Part shown: one piece after another, positions 1-7,881 of the stretch
How the letters are laid out: every line of letters starts with the position of its first letter
Numbering within the stretch: the stretch's first letter is position 1
Source of the DNA: Exiguobacterium aurantiacum
GTDB lineage: Bacteria > Bacillota > Bacilli > Exiguobacteriales > Exiguobacteriaceae
DNA length: 64,000 nucleotides
NCBI RefSeq assembly: GCF_001766415.1
Contig: NZ_MKXO01000003.1
Location: 124,001-188,000, forward strand
Direction: 5' to 3'
Made by a program: the position numbers and the translations under genes
Notes under the pieces: generated by a model
What the model was told of the DNA's origin: nothing
Seen by the model: only the letters and a program-made list of their open reading frames with translations
Database searches by the model: none

Positions 1-1
1 A

Positions 2-427
2 TTAATGCCTATTTTATATACAATGTCAGAAATTACAGTCCAAGGTGTAAACTTCTATTTAAAGTCGAGATTACACATAAGGATTTCAATTGTTGTATTG
101 ATAAGTAATATTAGCTTATCACTGTTGTTTATACCTTTTTTTGGTGCCAAGGGTGCTGCTCTGGCGGTCGCAATATCATATATTTTATTTTATGGTTTTA
201 GAACAAAATTCGGTACTAAATTTTATAGTTTCAATACTAGTTCCACTAAAGTATTCATTATAATTGGAATGTATTTTTTATGGTCTTTAGAGATAATGTT
301 CCTCAATTTCAAAACGATAGATAAAATCGGTGGATTAATAATATTACTAGTAACATATACGCTTTTTAGAAAAGAGTACTCAGTTATTTGCAAATTTATA
401 AATAATAAAGTTAAGAATTATCTTTGA
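2..427 (+). CDS. Polysaccharide flippase, C-terminal part (cut by window start)
   Basis: The reading frame is open from the first bases of the window, so this is the 3' end of a longer gene. About 141 residues are visible. They are very hydrophobic, with three or four membrane segments, and include GAKGAALAVAISY, a pattern typical of the late helices of Wzx-type oligosaccharide flippases. Such proteins move lipid-linked repeat units across the cytoplasmic membrane. The DNA is AT-rich, like the two genes that follow, and unlike the GC-rich genes from about 2640 on. It ends 29 bases before a UDP-sugar dehydrogenase gene, consistent with one polysaccharide operon. Another multi-pass membrane protein of the cluster cannot be excluded because the N-terminal part is missing. 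Confidence 0.6.
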   Translation, partial: LMPILYTMSEITVQGVNFYLKSRLHIRISIVVLISNISLSLLFIPFFGAKGAALAVAISYILFYGFRTKFGTKFYSFNTSSTKVFIIIGMYFLWSLEIMFLNFKTIDKIGGLIILLVTYTLFRKEYSVICKFINNKVKNYL

Positions 428-456
428 AACGAAAATATTAAATCGGGGGAAGTCAA

Positions 457-1626
457 ATGGTTAAAATCACTATAGTAGGTGCTGGCTATGTAGGTCTATC
501 AATGGCAGTTTTATTATCGCAGAGTAACGAAGTAATTGCCTTGGAAAATGTTCCGGAAAAAGTAATTAATATCAATAATAAAATATCTCCAATAGTGGAT
601 AATGAAATAACACATTTTTTGCAAAATAAATCATTAAACTTAATAGCTACGACAGATAAAGTCCAAGCGTTTCAAGATGCAGAATATGTTGTAATCGCAA
701 CTCCTACAGATTATGATCCTGAACTTAATTATTTCAACACTAGTACAGTAGAGAACGTTATTGCATCGGTGATTGAAATTAATCCAAATGCAATTATGAT
801 TATTAAATCTACAGTCCCGGTAGGATACACTAAAGAATTACGATTAAAGTATGATACCAATAATATTATATTTTCTCCTGAATTTTTACGTGAAGGTCAA
901 GCGTTACATGATAATCTTTTTCCATCACGCATTGTGATAGGTGAAAAATCCAAGCGAGCAGAGGCTTTTGCGAACTTATTAAAACAGGCTGCTATAAAAG
1001 AGGAAATACCAGTTTTGTTAACGGATTCTACCGAGGCAGAAGCAATTAAATTATTTTCTAATACTTATTTAGCAATGCGGGTGGCATTTTTTAATGAGCT
1101 TGATACGTATGCAGAAGTAAGAGAACTTGATTCAAAACAGATAATTGAAGGAGTGGGATTGGATTCAAGAATCGGATCTCATTATAATAATCCTTCATTC
1201 GGCTACGGAGGATATTGTTTACCAAAAGATACAAAACAATTATTAGCGAATTATAAAGAGGTACCAAATAATATTATATCTGCAATTGTAGAAGCAAATA
1301 GAACAAGAAAAGATTTTGTGGCTGAATCTATTTTAAAGCAAAATCCAAAATGCGTAGGTGTATATCGTTTAACAATGAAGACTAATTCTGATAATTTTCG
1401 CGCTTCTTCAATTCAAGGAATTATGAAACGCATTAAAGCAAAAGGTGTTGATATAGTAATTCATGAACCCGCATTGAAAGAGGGTTACTTCTATAATTCT
1501 CCGGTGATAAAAGATTTGAATGAATTCAAAAATATGGCTGATATAATTATTACCAATCGTTTACATTTGGATCTTGATGATGTTCGTGAAAAAGTTTATA
1601 CTCGTGATTTATATTCTAGGGATTGA
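457..1626 (+). CDS. ugd: UDP-glucose 6-dehydrogenase family protein (AT-rich copy)
   Basis: Predicted cytoplasmic nucleotide-sugar dehydrogenase of 389 residues that would oxidise UDP-glucose (or a related UDP-hexose) to the uronate with two NAD+. The N-terminal Rossmann motif GAGYVG lies at residues 8-13, the proline-rich STVPVGYT segment follows in the middle, and the catalytic cysteine sits at about residue 254 in [11 protein letters not shown]. The start follows a GGGGGA ribosome site. The length matches the shorter Ugd subgroup. It belongs to the AT-rich polysaccharide cluster at the left edge. A second enzyme of this family, with GC-rich codon use and low similarity, lies at 58863-60104, so the two were acquired separately. 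Confidence 0.88.
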   Translation: MVKITIVGAGYVGLSMAVLLSQSNEVIALENVPEKVININNKISPIVDNEITHFLQNKSLNLIATTDKVQAFQDAEYVVIATPTDYDPELNYFNTSTVENVIASVIEINPNAIMIIKSTVPVGYTKELRLKYDTNNIIFSPEFLREGQALHDNLFPSRIVIGEKSKRAEAFANLLKQAAIKEEIPVLLTDSTEAEAIKLFSNTYLAMRVAFFNELDTYAEVRELDSKQIIEGVGLDSRIGSHYNNPSFGYGGYCLPKDTKQLLANYKEVPNNIISAIVEANRTRKDFVAESILKQNPKCVGVYRLTMKTNSDNFRASSIQGIMKRIKAKGVDIVIHEPALKEGYFYNSPVIKDLNEFKNMADIIITNRLHLDLDDVREKVYTRDLYSRD

Positions 1627-1667
1627 AAGACCTAAACTATGTTGTGTAAAAGAGACGGAGGCTCAGT

Positions 1668-2201
1668 ATGAATTTAAAAATGAAAGTCAATTACTTACTA
1701 TATCACTATTTCGCAAAGAAATTACCGCCCTCAAATATACAACCAAATATTGGACAAAAAAAAATAAGATACTTCTTTGCAAAGTCTCTCATATCCCATA
1801 TGGGTAAAAATGTAAATATAGAACAAGGGTCGGTTTTTACAAGAGACTTAATTATTGGTGACAATTCTGGATTGGGCATTAACTCCAAAGTAACTCGAGG
1901 AGTTGAAATAGGGGATAATGTGTTAATGGGACCCAATTGCTTCCTATGTACCGAAAGTCATGAGTTTGAGAGAACGGATATTCCTATTATTCAACAGGGT
2001 TTTAAAGATGTTAAAAGTATCAAAATTAAAAATGATGTGTGGATAGGTCAAAATGTAATTATTCTACCAGGTGTTACTATTGAAAAGGGATGTATTATTG
2101 GTGCAGGGTCAGTTGTGACTAAAAACATTCCTGAATTTTCTATAGTAGGAGGTAATCCAGCAAAAATAATAAAGAAAAGAGATAAAAGCGATAATTTTTA
2201 A
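1668..2201 (+). CDS. Hexapeptide-repeat acyltransferase (CatB/WcaF type)
   Basis: Predicted sugar O- or N-acetyltransferase of 177 residues with a left-handed beta-helix fold. Hexapeptide repeats are visible in the second half (VEIGDNVLMGPN, IKNDVWIGQNVIIL, GCIIGAGSVVTKNIP, ending SIVGGNPAKIIKKR), the usual end of the NodL/LacA/CatB group. The start is the ATG after an ACGGAGGC ribosome site, 41 bases downstream of the dehydrogenase. An overlapping frame opened at 1574 is a shadow. It probably decorates a repeat unit of the surface polysaccharide; the acceptor cannot be told from sequence. It is the last gene of the AT-rich cluster and no clear terminator hairpin follows it. Confidence 0.85.
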   Translation: MNLKMKVNYLLYHYFAKKLPPSNIQPNIGQKKIRYFFAKSLISHMGKNVNIEQGSVFTRDLIIGDNSGLGINSKVTRGVEIGDNVLMGPNCFLCTESHEFERTDIPIIQQGFKDVKSIKIKNDVWIGQNVIILPGVTIEKGCIIGAGSVVTKNIPEFSIVGGNPAKIIKKRDKSDNF

Positions 2202-2493
2202 ATTACACAATAATCTGTAGCTTAAAATAAGGAAATTTAATTTGGACAATTTAAACCAACTAAAACTTGATCTTAAATTGCTTTTAAAAAAATTGAGTTT
2301 AAAATGTGATATATCATTGGTTAACTTATTCCTTTAAAAGTAAAAATGAAGTATGAAATTTTAATCAGTAATTAGACTGATTTCAAATATACAATGGCTT
2401 ATTAAATAAATGAGAATTACTATGTGTCATTATTATTTATACTCACTAACTGTAAATAATGGTATTTTTTGTTTGAAATAGAAAGGAGTATAA
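2202..2493 (+). other. AT-rich intergenic stretch before the first epimerase gene
   Basis: About 290 bases, very AT-rich, with no open frame I would trust. The stretch contains A and T runs (for example near 2285-2300) but I see no strong terminator hairpin and no recognisable insertion-sequence end. The last twenty bases hold the GAAAGGAG ribosome site of the epimerase gene. It may be leftover DNA from a larger polysaccharide cluster. Confidence 0.5.
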
Positions 2494-3354
2494 ATGAAAA
2501 AAATATTAGTTACTGGGGCAAATAGCTATGTTGGGATTTCATTTAAAAGATGGGTTGAGAAAAATCACTCTAATTATCTTCAAGTATCTACTGTTGGAAT
2601 ACGAGACGGGGAGTGGAAAGAAACTCCATTTACAGGGTATGACGCAATCTTGCACGCTGCCGGGATTGCCCACGTCTCGACGGACAAGAGTATGGAGGAC
2701 TTGTACTACAAGGTGAACACGGACCTGACCGCGGAAGTCGCAGCCAAGGCGAAGCAGTCTGGCGTCAAGCAGTTCATCTTCCTGAGCAGCATGATCGTCT
2801 ACGGAGATGCGACGAATGCGCGTTTCATCACGGCTGATACGATACCGAACCCGACCAACTTTTACGGGAACAGCAAGCTCCAAGCCGAGAACAAGCTTGC
2901 GGAGTTGGCAGACGAGATGTTCATGGTCGCGAACGTCCGGCCACCGATGATTTACGGGAAAGGTTCGAAAGGCAACTACGTGAAGCTCTCGGGCCTGGCT
3001 CAAAAAATACCTTTCTTCCCGAGCTATCAGAATAAACGCAGTATGATCCATATCGATAACTTATCTGAATTTTTAGCACGTATCGTGCTGAACGGGGATA
3101 GCGGAACGTTCCACCCGCAAAACAAAGAGTATGTCTGTACGACGAATCTCGTATCGACAATTGGATCAGTTCACGGTAACACCGTTCGAGGGATTGGATT
3201 GTTTAACAGTGTTATCGACAAACTGATTGACCGGAACGTGACGGTGAACAAGTTGTTCGGTGACTTCTCCTATGCCAAAGAGCTGTCGGTGTATAGAGAT
3301 GAGTATTGCGTACGCGGTTTCGAAGAAAGTATCGTCGAGACGGAAAAGAATTAA
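2494..3354 (+). CDS. NAD-dependent sugar epimerase/dehydratase, chimeric copy 1
   Basis: Extended short-chain dehydrogenase of 286 residues. The nucleotide-binding motif TGANSYVG is at residues 7-14, the catalytic pair Y124/K128 is in FYGNSK, and the serine of FLSSM precedes it. It should epimerise or reduce a nucleotide sugar for surface polysaccharide synthesis; the substrate cannot be named. It is a paralogue of equal length of the gene at 6936-7796. From about base 2638 (residue 49) on, the two are nearly the same protein, but the first 48 residues differ strongly and their DNA is AT-rich like the genes to the left. The gene therefore looks like a recombination product. The start has a GAAAGGAG site. 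Confidence 0.85.
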   Translation: MKKILVTGANSYVGISFKRWVEKNHSNYLQVSTVGIRDGEWKETPFTGYDAILHAAGIAHVSTDKSMEDLYYKVNTDLTAEVAAKAKQSGVKQFIFLSSMIVYGDATNARFITADTIPNPTNFYGNSKLQAENKLAELADEMFMVANVRPPMIYGKGSKGNYVKLSGLAQKIPFFPSYQNKRSMIHIDNLSEFLARIVLNGDSGTFHPQNKEYVCTTNLVSTIGSVHGNTVRGIGLFNSVIDKLIDRNVTVNKLFGDFSYAKELSVYRDEYCVRGFEESIVETEKN

Positions 3355-3470
3355 GCCTTATTCGAACGAATACTTAAGAAAGCGACATAAGGCGTTTGAG
3401 AAGTTACGTCGCATTAGAAAGATTTTAAAACGACGAATTGATGACTCTTTAAACTATATCGATGAATTAT
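3355..3470 (+). other. Lysine/arginine-rich open fragment after epimerase copy 1
   Basis: In another frame from the epimerase, an open stretch running to 3472 ends in a basic segment (KRHKAFEKLRRIRKILKRR). It has no ribosome site or start codon of its own outside the epimerase gene. It could be the tail of a lost gene, possibly a transposase, now joined to the epimerase by rearrangement. I do not recognise it and would not call it a gene. Confidence 0.25.
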
Positions 3471-3503
3471 AAAAAAGCAGATAGCTCTTTATAGAAGCTA
3501 TCT
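3471..3503 (-). terminator. Rho-independent terminator of the recombinase gene
   Basis: An 8-base stem (AGATAGCT at 3479-3486 with AGCTATCT at 3496-3503) is followed on the minus strand by a run of T (the A run at 3471-3476). It lies just past the end of the recombinase gene and is oriented to end that transcript. Confidence 0.8.
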
Positions 3504-3521
3504 GTCAATTATACGATTTAC

Positions 3522-4391
3522 TTATTCATTTAACCCTTCAATCAATTTACGACTCCGCTCCTGAGACACATGCAGATAGCGTTCTGTTGTCTTGGTCGAT
3601 GTATGGCCTAGCAGATCCGCGACTGCTAAAATATCATGACTTTGATTATAGAGTGTCGTCGCAAAGCTATGACGCAACATATGACTCGTTAAGTGGAGGC
3701 CGAGTTGGGCTTTCGCAATCTGTTTCAAATCATCGTTCACAAAGTTCGCCTGAACGACGCGTCCGCTTGGCATGAGGAAGACATGGTTGGAGTCTCCGAC
3801 GTTTGGTCGGTCCTTCTCGATGTACGTCTTCAGTTCTTGGGCGAGTCGAGGCGTCATCGGGATCAATCGCGTTTTTTTGCCTTTCCCTTTCCAGACGATT
3901 AGGATGCTGTTTTCGAAATCGAGATGGTTCAGTTCTAAATTTAAAATTTCACTGATTCGGAGACCGGCGTCACCCCCGACGAGATAAATCGTATAGAGCG
4001 TCGTGTTCCGCGCGTGATACAGGACGGTATTCAGCTGGTCGCGACTGAGGATGGTCGGTTGTTTTTGGACGCTCTCGCGCGTGACGATCCGGCTGAAAGG
4101 GTTTTGTTTCACCCAGCGTCGTTCCATCGCGAACGTGAACAGACTTCGCACCGCCATGATGTAGGACCGGACCGTATTGTCAGCTTTGTCGTTGATGGAT
4201 TGTTTGTAAGGGACGGCATGTTTCTTCTCGGTGACGTCTTGGATGTAGACGGCACCACGCTCTAGCGCGAACTGTTCAAAGCGTCGCAGCGTGTTGCGAT
4301 ACGATTTCAATGTCGTCTCGGGTTTCTCACGTCGAGTCTCCAAGTCTTCCAAATAAGCGGTGATTGCGTCATGTAACAACATTTTCTTCAT
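3522..4391 (-). CDS. Tyrosine recombinase (XerC/D-like integrase)
   Basis: Site-specific recombinase of 289 residues with an N-terminal SAM-like core-binding domain (about 5-95) and a C-terminal catalytic domain. All active-site positions are present: R145 in GLRISE, a lysine in the GKGKKTR turn (about 168-173), H237 and R240 in HMLRH, H263 in LGHTS, and nucleophile Y272 in ERYLHV. The chosen start is the ATG at 4391, because GGAG stands 8 bases upstream and the longer frame upstream overlaps the preceding gene. It begins 5 bases after the stop of the sigma-like gene and shares its transcript. It could be a stand-alone Xer-type enzyme or the integrase of a small mobile cassette. No att core was recognised. 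Confidence 0.88.
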   Translation of the reverse strand: MKKMLLHDAITAYLEDLETRREKPETTLKSYRNTLRRFEQFALERGAVYIQDVTEKKHAVPYKQSINDKADNTVRSYIMAVRSLFTFAMERRWVKQNPFSRIVTRESVQKQPTILSRDQLNTVLYHARNTTLYTIYLVGGDAGLRISEILNLELNHLDFENSILIVWKGKGKKTRLIPMTPRLAQELKTYIEKDRPNVGDSNHVFLMPSGRVVQANFVNDDLKQIAKAQLGLHLTSHMLRHSFATTLYNQSHDILAVADLLGHTSTKTTERYLHVSQERSRKLIEGLNE

Positions 4392-4396
4392 CGTGT

Positions 4397-4849
4397 TCAC
4401 TCCTTCATCTGGATTGCCTCTCGCAGTTCGCGTTGGACGTCCGCCTTGTACGCCCGGAGTCGGCTCGGGGAGTAAGGCAACGTCTGTTCGGTCCCGTCGA
4501 TCAAGTGGCAGAGGAGTTCGAAATGGCGTGGTGACAGCAACATCCGTTGTTCGTCGAGCCAGTCGTAGAAGTGACGCTCGGACTCGATGCATTGTTCGGG
4601 CAGGCGTTCGGCCGCGACTTCATGTTTCAAGTGACGGGCGTTCTTTTGTTGGTGGTTCAAGATCGCTCCCCGGATGCGCTGGAAGCAGTACGTCTTCGAT
4701 AACGTGCAGCCGCGGTTCAATGCCTCCCATAAAGCAATCCTTGCGATTTGGGCGCAGTCTTCTTGTTCATTCGGATGGATGTGTAAGTGGCGGATGACGT
4801 AACGAATCATCGGCTCCCACTCGTGAATTTGATCATCGATTGTGTTCAT
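4397..4849 (-). CDS. Sigma-70-like regulator upstream of the recombinase
   Basis: A 150-residue protein whose first half resembles sigma-70 region 2 (a segment QEDCAQIARIALWEALN followed by FQRIRGAILNHQQK, like the core-binding and -10 helices). The C-terminal part (LSPRHFELLCHLIDG, then SRLRAYKADVQRELREAI) resembles a region-4 helix-turn-helix in shape. It may be a small alternative sigma factor or a sigma-derived regulator. Its last codons contain the ribosome site of the recombinase, so the two are translationally coupled. I infer that it controls expression of the cassette. The similarity is read by eye only; a DNA-binding protein of another family is possible. Confidence 0.6.
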   Translation of the reverse strand: MNTIDDQIHEWEPMIRYVIRHLHIHPNEQEDCAQIARIALWEALNRGCTLSKTYCFQRIRGAILNHQQKNARHLKHEVAAERLPEQCIESERHFYDWLDEQRMLLSPRHFELLCHLIDGTEQTLPYSPSRLRAYKADVQRELREAIQMKE

Positions 4850-4896
4850 TGGTTGCTCTTTCTCGAGCGCTCGTTTGTTTTCCCAGGGTCACTTCG

Positions 4897-4902
4897 AGTA
4901 TA
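4897..4902 (-). promoter_or_regulatory. Candidate -10 box for the sigma-like/recombinase operon
   Basis: On the minus strand TATACT lies about 48 bases upstream of the sigma-like start codon. The -35 region is weak (a TTGGTG about 19 bases upstream). The DNA further upstream (4925-4985) has a CCTTATC/GATAAGG inverted pair and a CCTAGG palindrome, which could be an operator. Confidence 0.3.
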
Positions 4903-5160
4903 GTCATTGATATCCCCGATGCACCAACGGCCTTATCGCACGTAAGCCTAGGCCTTATATCAAATATCTCCCTAAGATAAGGTATGGAGTCGAAAGGCGA
5001 CCGTGGAGCAACATCCGAAAATTGAATATCAATGAATATTCTCCGCTTGGTCAAAAAAGGTGATTCGGCGATGGATGCCATCCGAATTAACCGTAAGTTG
5101 GCTTCGTTTGATCAAGCAATTTAGAAGTTGGACGCTCCGTGTAATCAACGCTGTTAAAAT

Positions 5161-6811
5161 GGTTCTTCCTCACTTTTGATGAAACGCTCCATCTCTACGG
5201 TTATGTAGACATCGATTCATATCTCAGTAGAAGATCAGGCTTCAAGTGATATTCAATATTTTGATGCGCAACAGCGCCAATCCCGCCCGACCATACATTT
5301 GACGTTTGATCGTTTTCAGTCGATTGACCTGTCCTTCGACCATGCCATTTGACCAGGGCAGCGTCATCCCGAGCCGGATGGCGTCGACATCGCCTCGTAT
5401 ATAGGTTGCGAAAGAGGATAGTGGTGTTTCGTTCATCCGTTCCGCCTGTTCACACCACTTTAAGATATCCTGTTCAGACGTCGTCTCCCCGAAAAGTTCC
5501 TTGAATGAACGGACGAGCTCGTTCAATTGCTTCAAGAAGGGGTAGATGTCCAGTATCTTTAGGAGAAGTGGTTCGTTGGAAGGCTCGTCCTCCCAAAGGA
5601 CTTTCTGGATGATTCGTCGATTGATGCTTATTTCGTGTGGGACTGCTTTTTTCAACTTTGCGACATAGGGTCGAAACGTACTGATTCCACGCGCATATCC
5701 TCTCCGGCTCAATGTCCGATGCATCCATTCTGTCGTCCTGCCTTGACGGATCCATCTGACGATGTCTCGTTTGTAGATGTCTGCGCTGTGTTTTCGGTGA
5801 GACCGATTGATCTTTGGTGGCTCAGTCATCTTCAGATATCTTCGGCATGTTTTCGGATCAATCTGGTGTCGTCGGACCAACGCGGAGATCGGGACACCTT
5901 GCTTGGCATCTTGTTGTACGGATTGAACGAGTGTCCACTTCCTTCTCTCGGCATCGGTCATCTCACGTTCGACGCTTAAATCATCCGGTTCGAGAAGAAT
6001 CTTTTCGCTAGATGGAAGGCGCCGTTTCAAGATCTCTTCAATTTTCTTTCCTAAATTATGAAACAGGTGCCATCGGTCACTCACCTGTTGAATCGTCTCA
6101 TCGGCCAAGCGGATGGCCTCCCGGAACTCGACCGATCCGTCCCGTGCCACGACCTGGACAGTTGGATGTGAACGGATCCAGGCACAGACAGTGTTGACGT
6201 CCCGAGAGGGAAGCAAGGCGATTGGGCGTCTGGTCTCAAGGTCGCAGATGATCGTCCCATACTTTTTTCGTTTTCTCCAGGCCCAGTCATCGATACCGAT
6301 AACGCGAGGGGCAGGTCTCTTCACATGATGTTCCGATCGTTTCAACATTCGGAGTAGCGTACTATCGCTGATGTTGTTCAAGATACGTTCCAGCCCAATC
6401 GCACTCATCCCACTCAATAGCCTCAACAGGCCGCGTTCCAAACGAATTGTTCTGCGGGAGTGTGGTCGACATAGGGAAGGAAACCTTTCCGTGAAGATAC
6501 CCGTGGGACAGGCAAGATCGTCACAGAAGAAACGTCTCGCCTGAACCCGTAGCTGCACATCCATCCCGAACACACGCTCATCCTTCAATGTTCTGATGTA
6601 TCTGCTGTGGACACGGTATGAGCACTTTGTGCAACGGGGACAGGAGGCGCACGACTTTTTCCCATGACAAATGAACTGATATGCTTTATCGCAGCGGTTC
6701 ACATCGACCACTTCTAGTTCTGGAAGAAGCTCGTCTAACATCATTGATCCCTTCAATCCTTTTAGTGAACTAATTCCCGAAGATGGGCTTCATCAAAAGT
6801 GAGGAAGAACC
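5161..6811. mobile_element. ISL3-family insertion sequence
   Basis: The element is bounded by 23-base perfect inverted repeats, 5161-5183 and 6789-6811, each beginning GGTTCTTCCTCACTTTTGAT as read from the outside, which fits ISL3 ends (GGNTCTT). It carries one transposase gene on the minus strand. The DNA just outside the two ends is also partly inverted-repeated (TTAAAAT motifs and CTCCGT-like segments on both sides), so the true repeats may be longer and imperfect. I see no clean 8-base direct target duplication. The insertion separates the recombinase operon from the second epimerase gene. Confidence 0.85.
5242..6744 (-). CDS. ISL3-family transposase
   Basis: DDE-type transposase of about 500 residues. 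The N-terminal zinc-binding region has CxxC pairs (CASCPRCTKC) and a later cysteine pair (FFCDDLAC). The catalytic core starts at VIGIDDWAWRKRKKYGT with its first aspartate, followed by DRWHLFHNL, and ends near SNGMVEGQVNRLKTIKRQMYG, which holds the glutamate and the typical ISL3 C-terminal pattern. An in-frame TTG four codons upstream opens the frame, but ATG 6744 has GAAGGG at good spacing and is preferred. The frame is intact, so the element may be active. Confidence 0.92.
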   Translation of the reverse strand: MMLDELLPELEVVDVNRCDKAYQFICHGKKSCASCPRCTKCSYRVHSRYIRTLKDERVFGMDVQLRVQARRFFCDDLACPTGIFTERFPSLCRPHSRRTIRLERGLLRLLSGMSAIGLERILNNISDSTLLRMLKRSEHHVKRPAPRVIGIDDWAWRKRKKYGTIICDLETRRPIALLPSRDVNTVCAWIRSHPTVQVVARDGSVEFREAIRLADETIQQVSDRWHLFHNLGKKIEEILKRRLPSSEKILLEPDDLSVEREMTDAERRKWTLVQSVQQDAKQGVPISALVRRHQIDPKTCRRYLKMTEPPKINRSHRKHSADIYKRDIVRWIRQGRTTEWMHRTLSRRGYARGISTFRPYVAKLKKAVPHEISINRRIIQKVLWEDEPSNEPLLLKILDIYPFLKQLNELVRSFKELFGETTSEQDILKWCEQAERMNETPLSSFATYIRGDVDAIRLGMTLPWSNGMVEGQVNRLKTIKRQMYGRAGLALLRIKILNIT

Positions 6812-6935
6812 AATTTTAAACCGCTGTTGACACTCCGTAAATGAGCGTTCTTTTTTATGCGTATCCAGTGACAAATACGGGAAGAATTGTAGAGAAGTGG
6901 AAAGGGCGATTGAACCATACATAGGAGGCGATACC

Positions 6936-7796
6936 GTGAAGCGAGTGTTGATTACCGGGGAAACGAGTTTTGTCGGCGATTCATGCAAGCGTTGGATCGA
7001 GGAGCACTACAAGGAGCAGATTCACGTCGATACGGTCGGGATGCGTGACGGCGCATGGAGACAACGTTCGTTTGAAGGATACGATGCAATCTTGCACGTG
7101 GCCGGGATCGCCCATGTGTCGACGGACAAAAGTATGGAAGACCTCTACTACAAGGTGAACACGGAACTGACCGCGGAAGTCGCAGCCAAAGCGAAGCGGT
7201 CTGGCGTCAAGCAGTTCATCTTCCTCAGCAGTATGATCGTCTACGGAGACGCGACGAACGCGAAATTGATCACGCGCGACACGGTGCCGAACCCGTCCAA
7301 TTTTTACGGCGACAGCAAGCTTCAAGCCGAGAACAAGCTCGCGGAGTTGGCAGACGAGACGTTCGTGGTCGCGAACGTCCGGTCGCCGATGATTTACGGG
7401 AAGGGCTCGAAAGGCAATTACGTGAAACTGGCGGGCCTTGCTCAAAAAGTCCCGTTCTTCCCGAGCTATCAGAATAAACGTAGCATGATTCATATCGACA
7501 ACTTGTCCGAATTGTTAGCGCTCATCGTCTTGAACGGAGATAGCGGGACGTTCCATCCCCAGAACGCGGACTACGTGTGCACGTCCGACCTCGTCTCGAT
7601 GATCGGTGCCATCCACGGCAACCGCGTCCGGCGCTTAGGTCTGTTCAACGGTGTCATCGGAAAACTCGTCGACCGAAACGTCACGATGAACAAGCTGTTC
7701 GGGGATTTCGCGTACGCGAAAGAACTGTCGGTGTATCCGCAGAATTATCACGTTCGTGATTTCTTTGACAGCGTCGTCGCCACCGAAAAGAATTGA
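6936..7796 (+). CDS. NAD-dependent sugar epimerase/dehydratase, copy 2
   Basis: Same family and length (286 residues) as the gene at 2494. It carries TGETSFVG at the N-terminus and the YxxxK pair in FYGDSK. The start is GTG 6936: AGGAGG stands 7 bases before it, while an upstream ATG at 6897 lacks a site and would add 13 unrelated residues. Codon use is GC-rich throughout, so this is probably the native copy. A TTGACA at 6827, just outside the insertion sequence, may be part of its promoter. It is followed by the divergently unrelated ROK regulator gene. It probably acts on a UDP-sugar for surface polysaccharide, but the substrate cannot be stated. Confidence 0.86.
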   Translation: MKRVLITGETSFVGDSCKRWIEEHYKEQIHVDTVGMRDGAWRQRSFEGYDAILHVAGIAHVSTDKSMEDLYYKVNTELTAEVAAKAKRSGVKQFIFLSSMIVYGDATNAKLITRDTVPNPSNFYGDSKLQAENKLAELADETFVVANVRSPMIYGKGSKGNYVKLAGLAQKVPFFPSYQNKRSMIHIDNLSELLALIVLNGDSGTFHPQNADYVCTSDLVSMIGAIHGNRVRRLGLFNGVIGKLVDRNVTMNKLFGDFAYAKELSVYPQNYHVRDFFDSVVATEKN

Positions 7797-7840
7797 TTTG
7801 CCAGATTTTTTCAGTCAACCCATGACCGCTTTCTTCGACA

Positions 7841-7849
7841 TGCTATACT
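7841..7849 (+). promoter_or_regulatory. Extended -10 promoter of the ROK regulator gene
   Basis: TGCTATACT matches an extended -10 box (TGnTATAAT) 33 bases before the chosen start codon. The -35 region (CATGAC, 17 bases upstream) is poor, as is usual for extended -10 promoters. Confidence 0.45.
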
Positions 7850-7881
7850 AAGAAAAAAGCACAGAAATGGGTGGACTAGTT

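Noticed and set aside
1574-1807. 77-codon open frame between dehydrogenase and acyltransferase
   Set aside because: It overlaps both genes in a third frame and has no family resemblance or ribosome site.
2539-3051. Long open frame on the minus strand across epimerase copy 1 (and the same at 6981-7493 in copy 2)
   Set aside because: It mirrors the real gene, has no ribosome site, and its repeat in copy 2 only reflects the duplicated DNA. GC-rich codons give long open antisense frames throughout this window.
4833-5081. 82-codon open frame upstream of the sigma-like gene
   Set aside because: Ends inside the sigma-like gene, has no ribosome site and no recognisable sequence; the region more likely holds the promoter.
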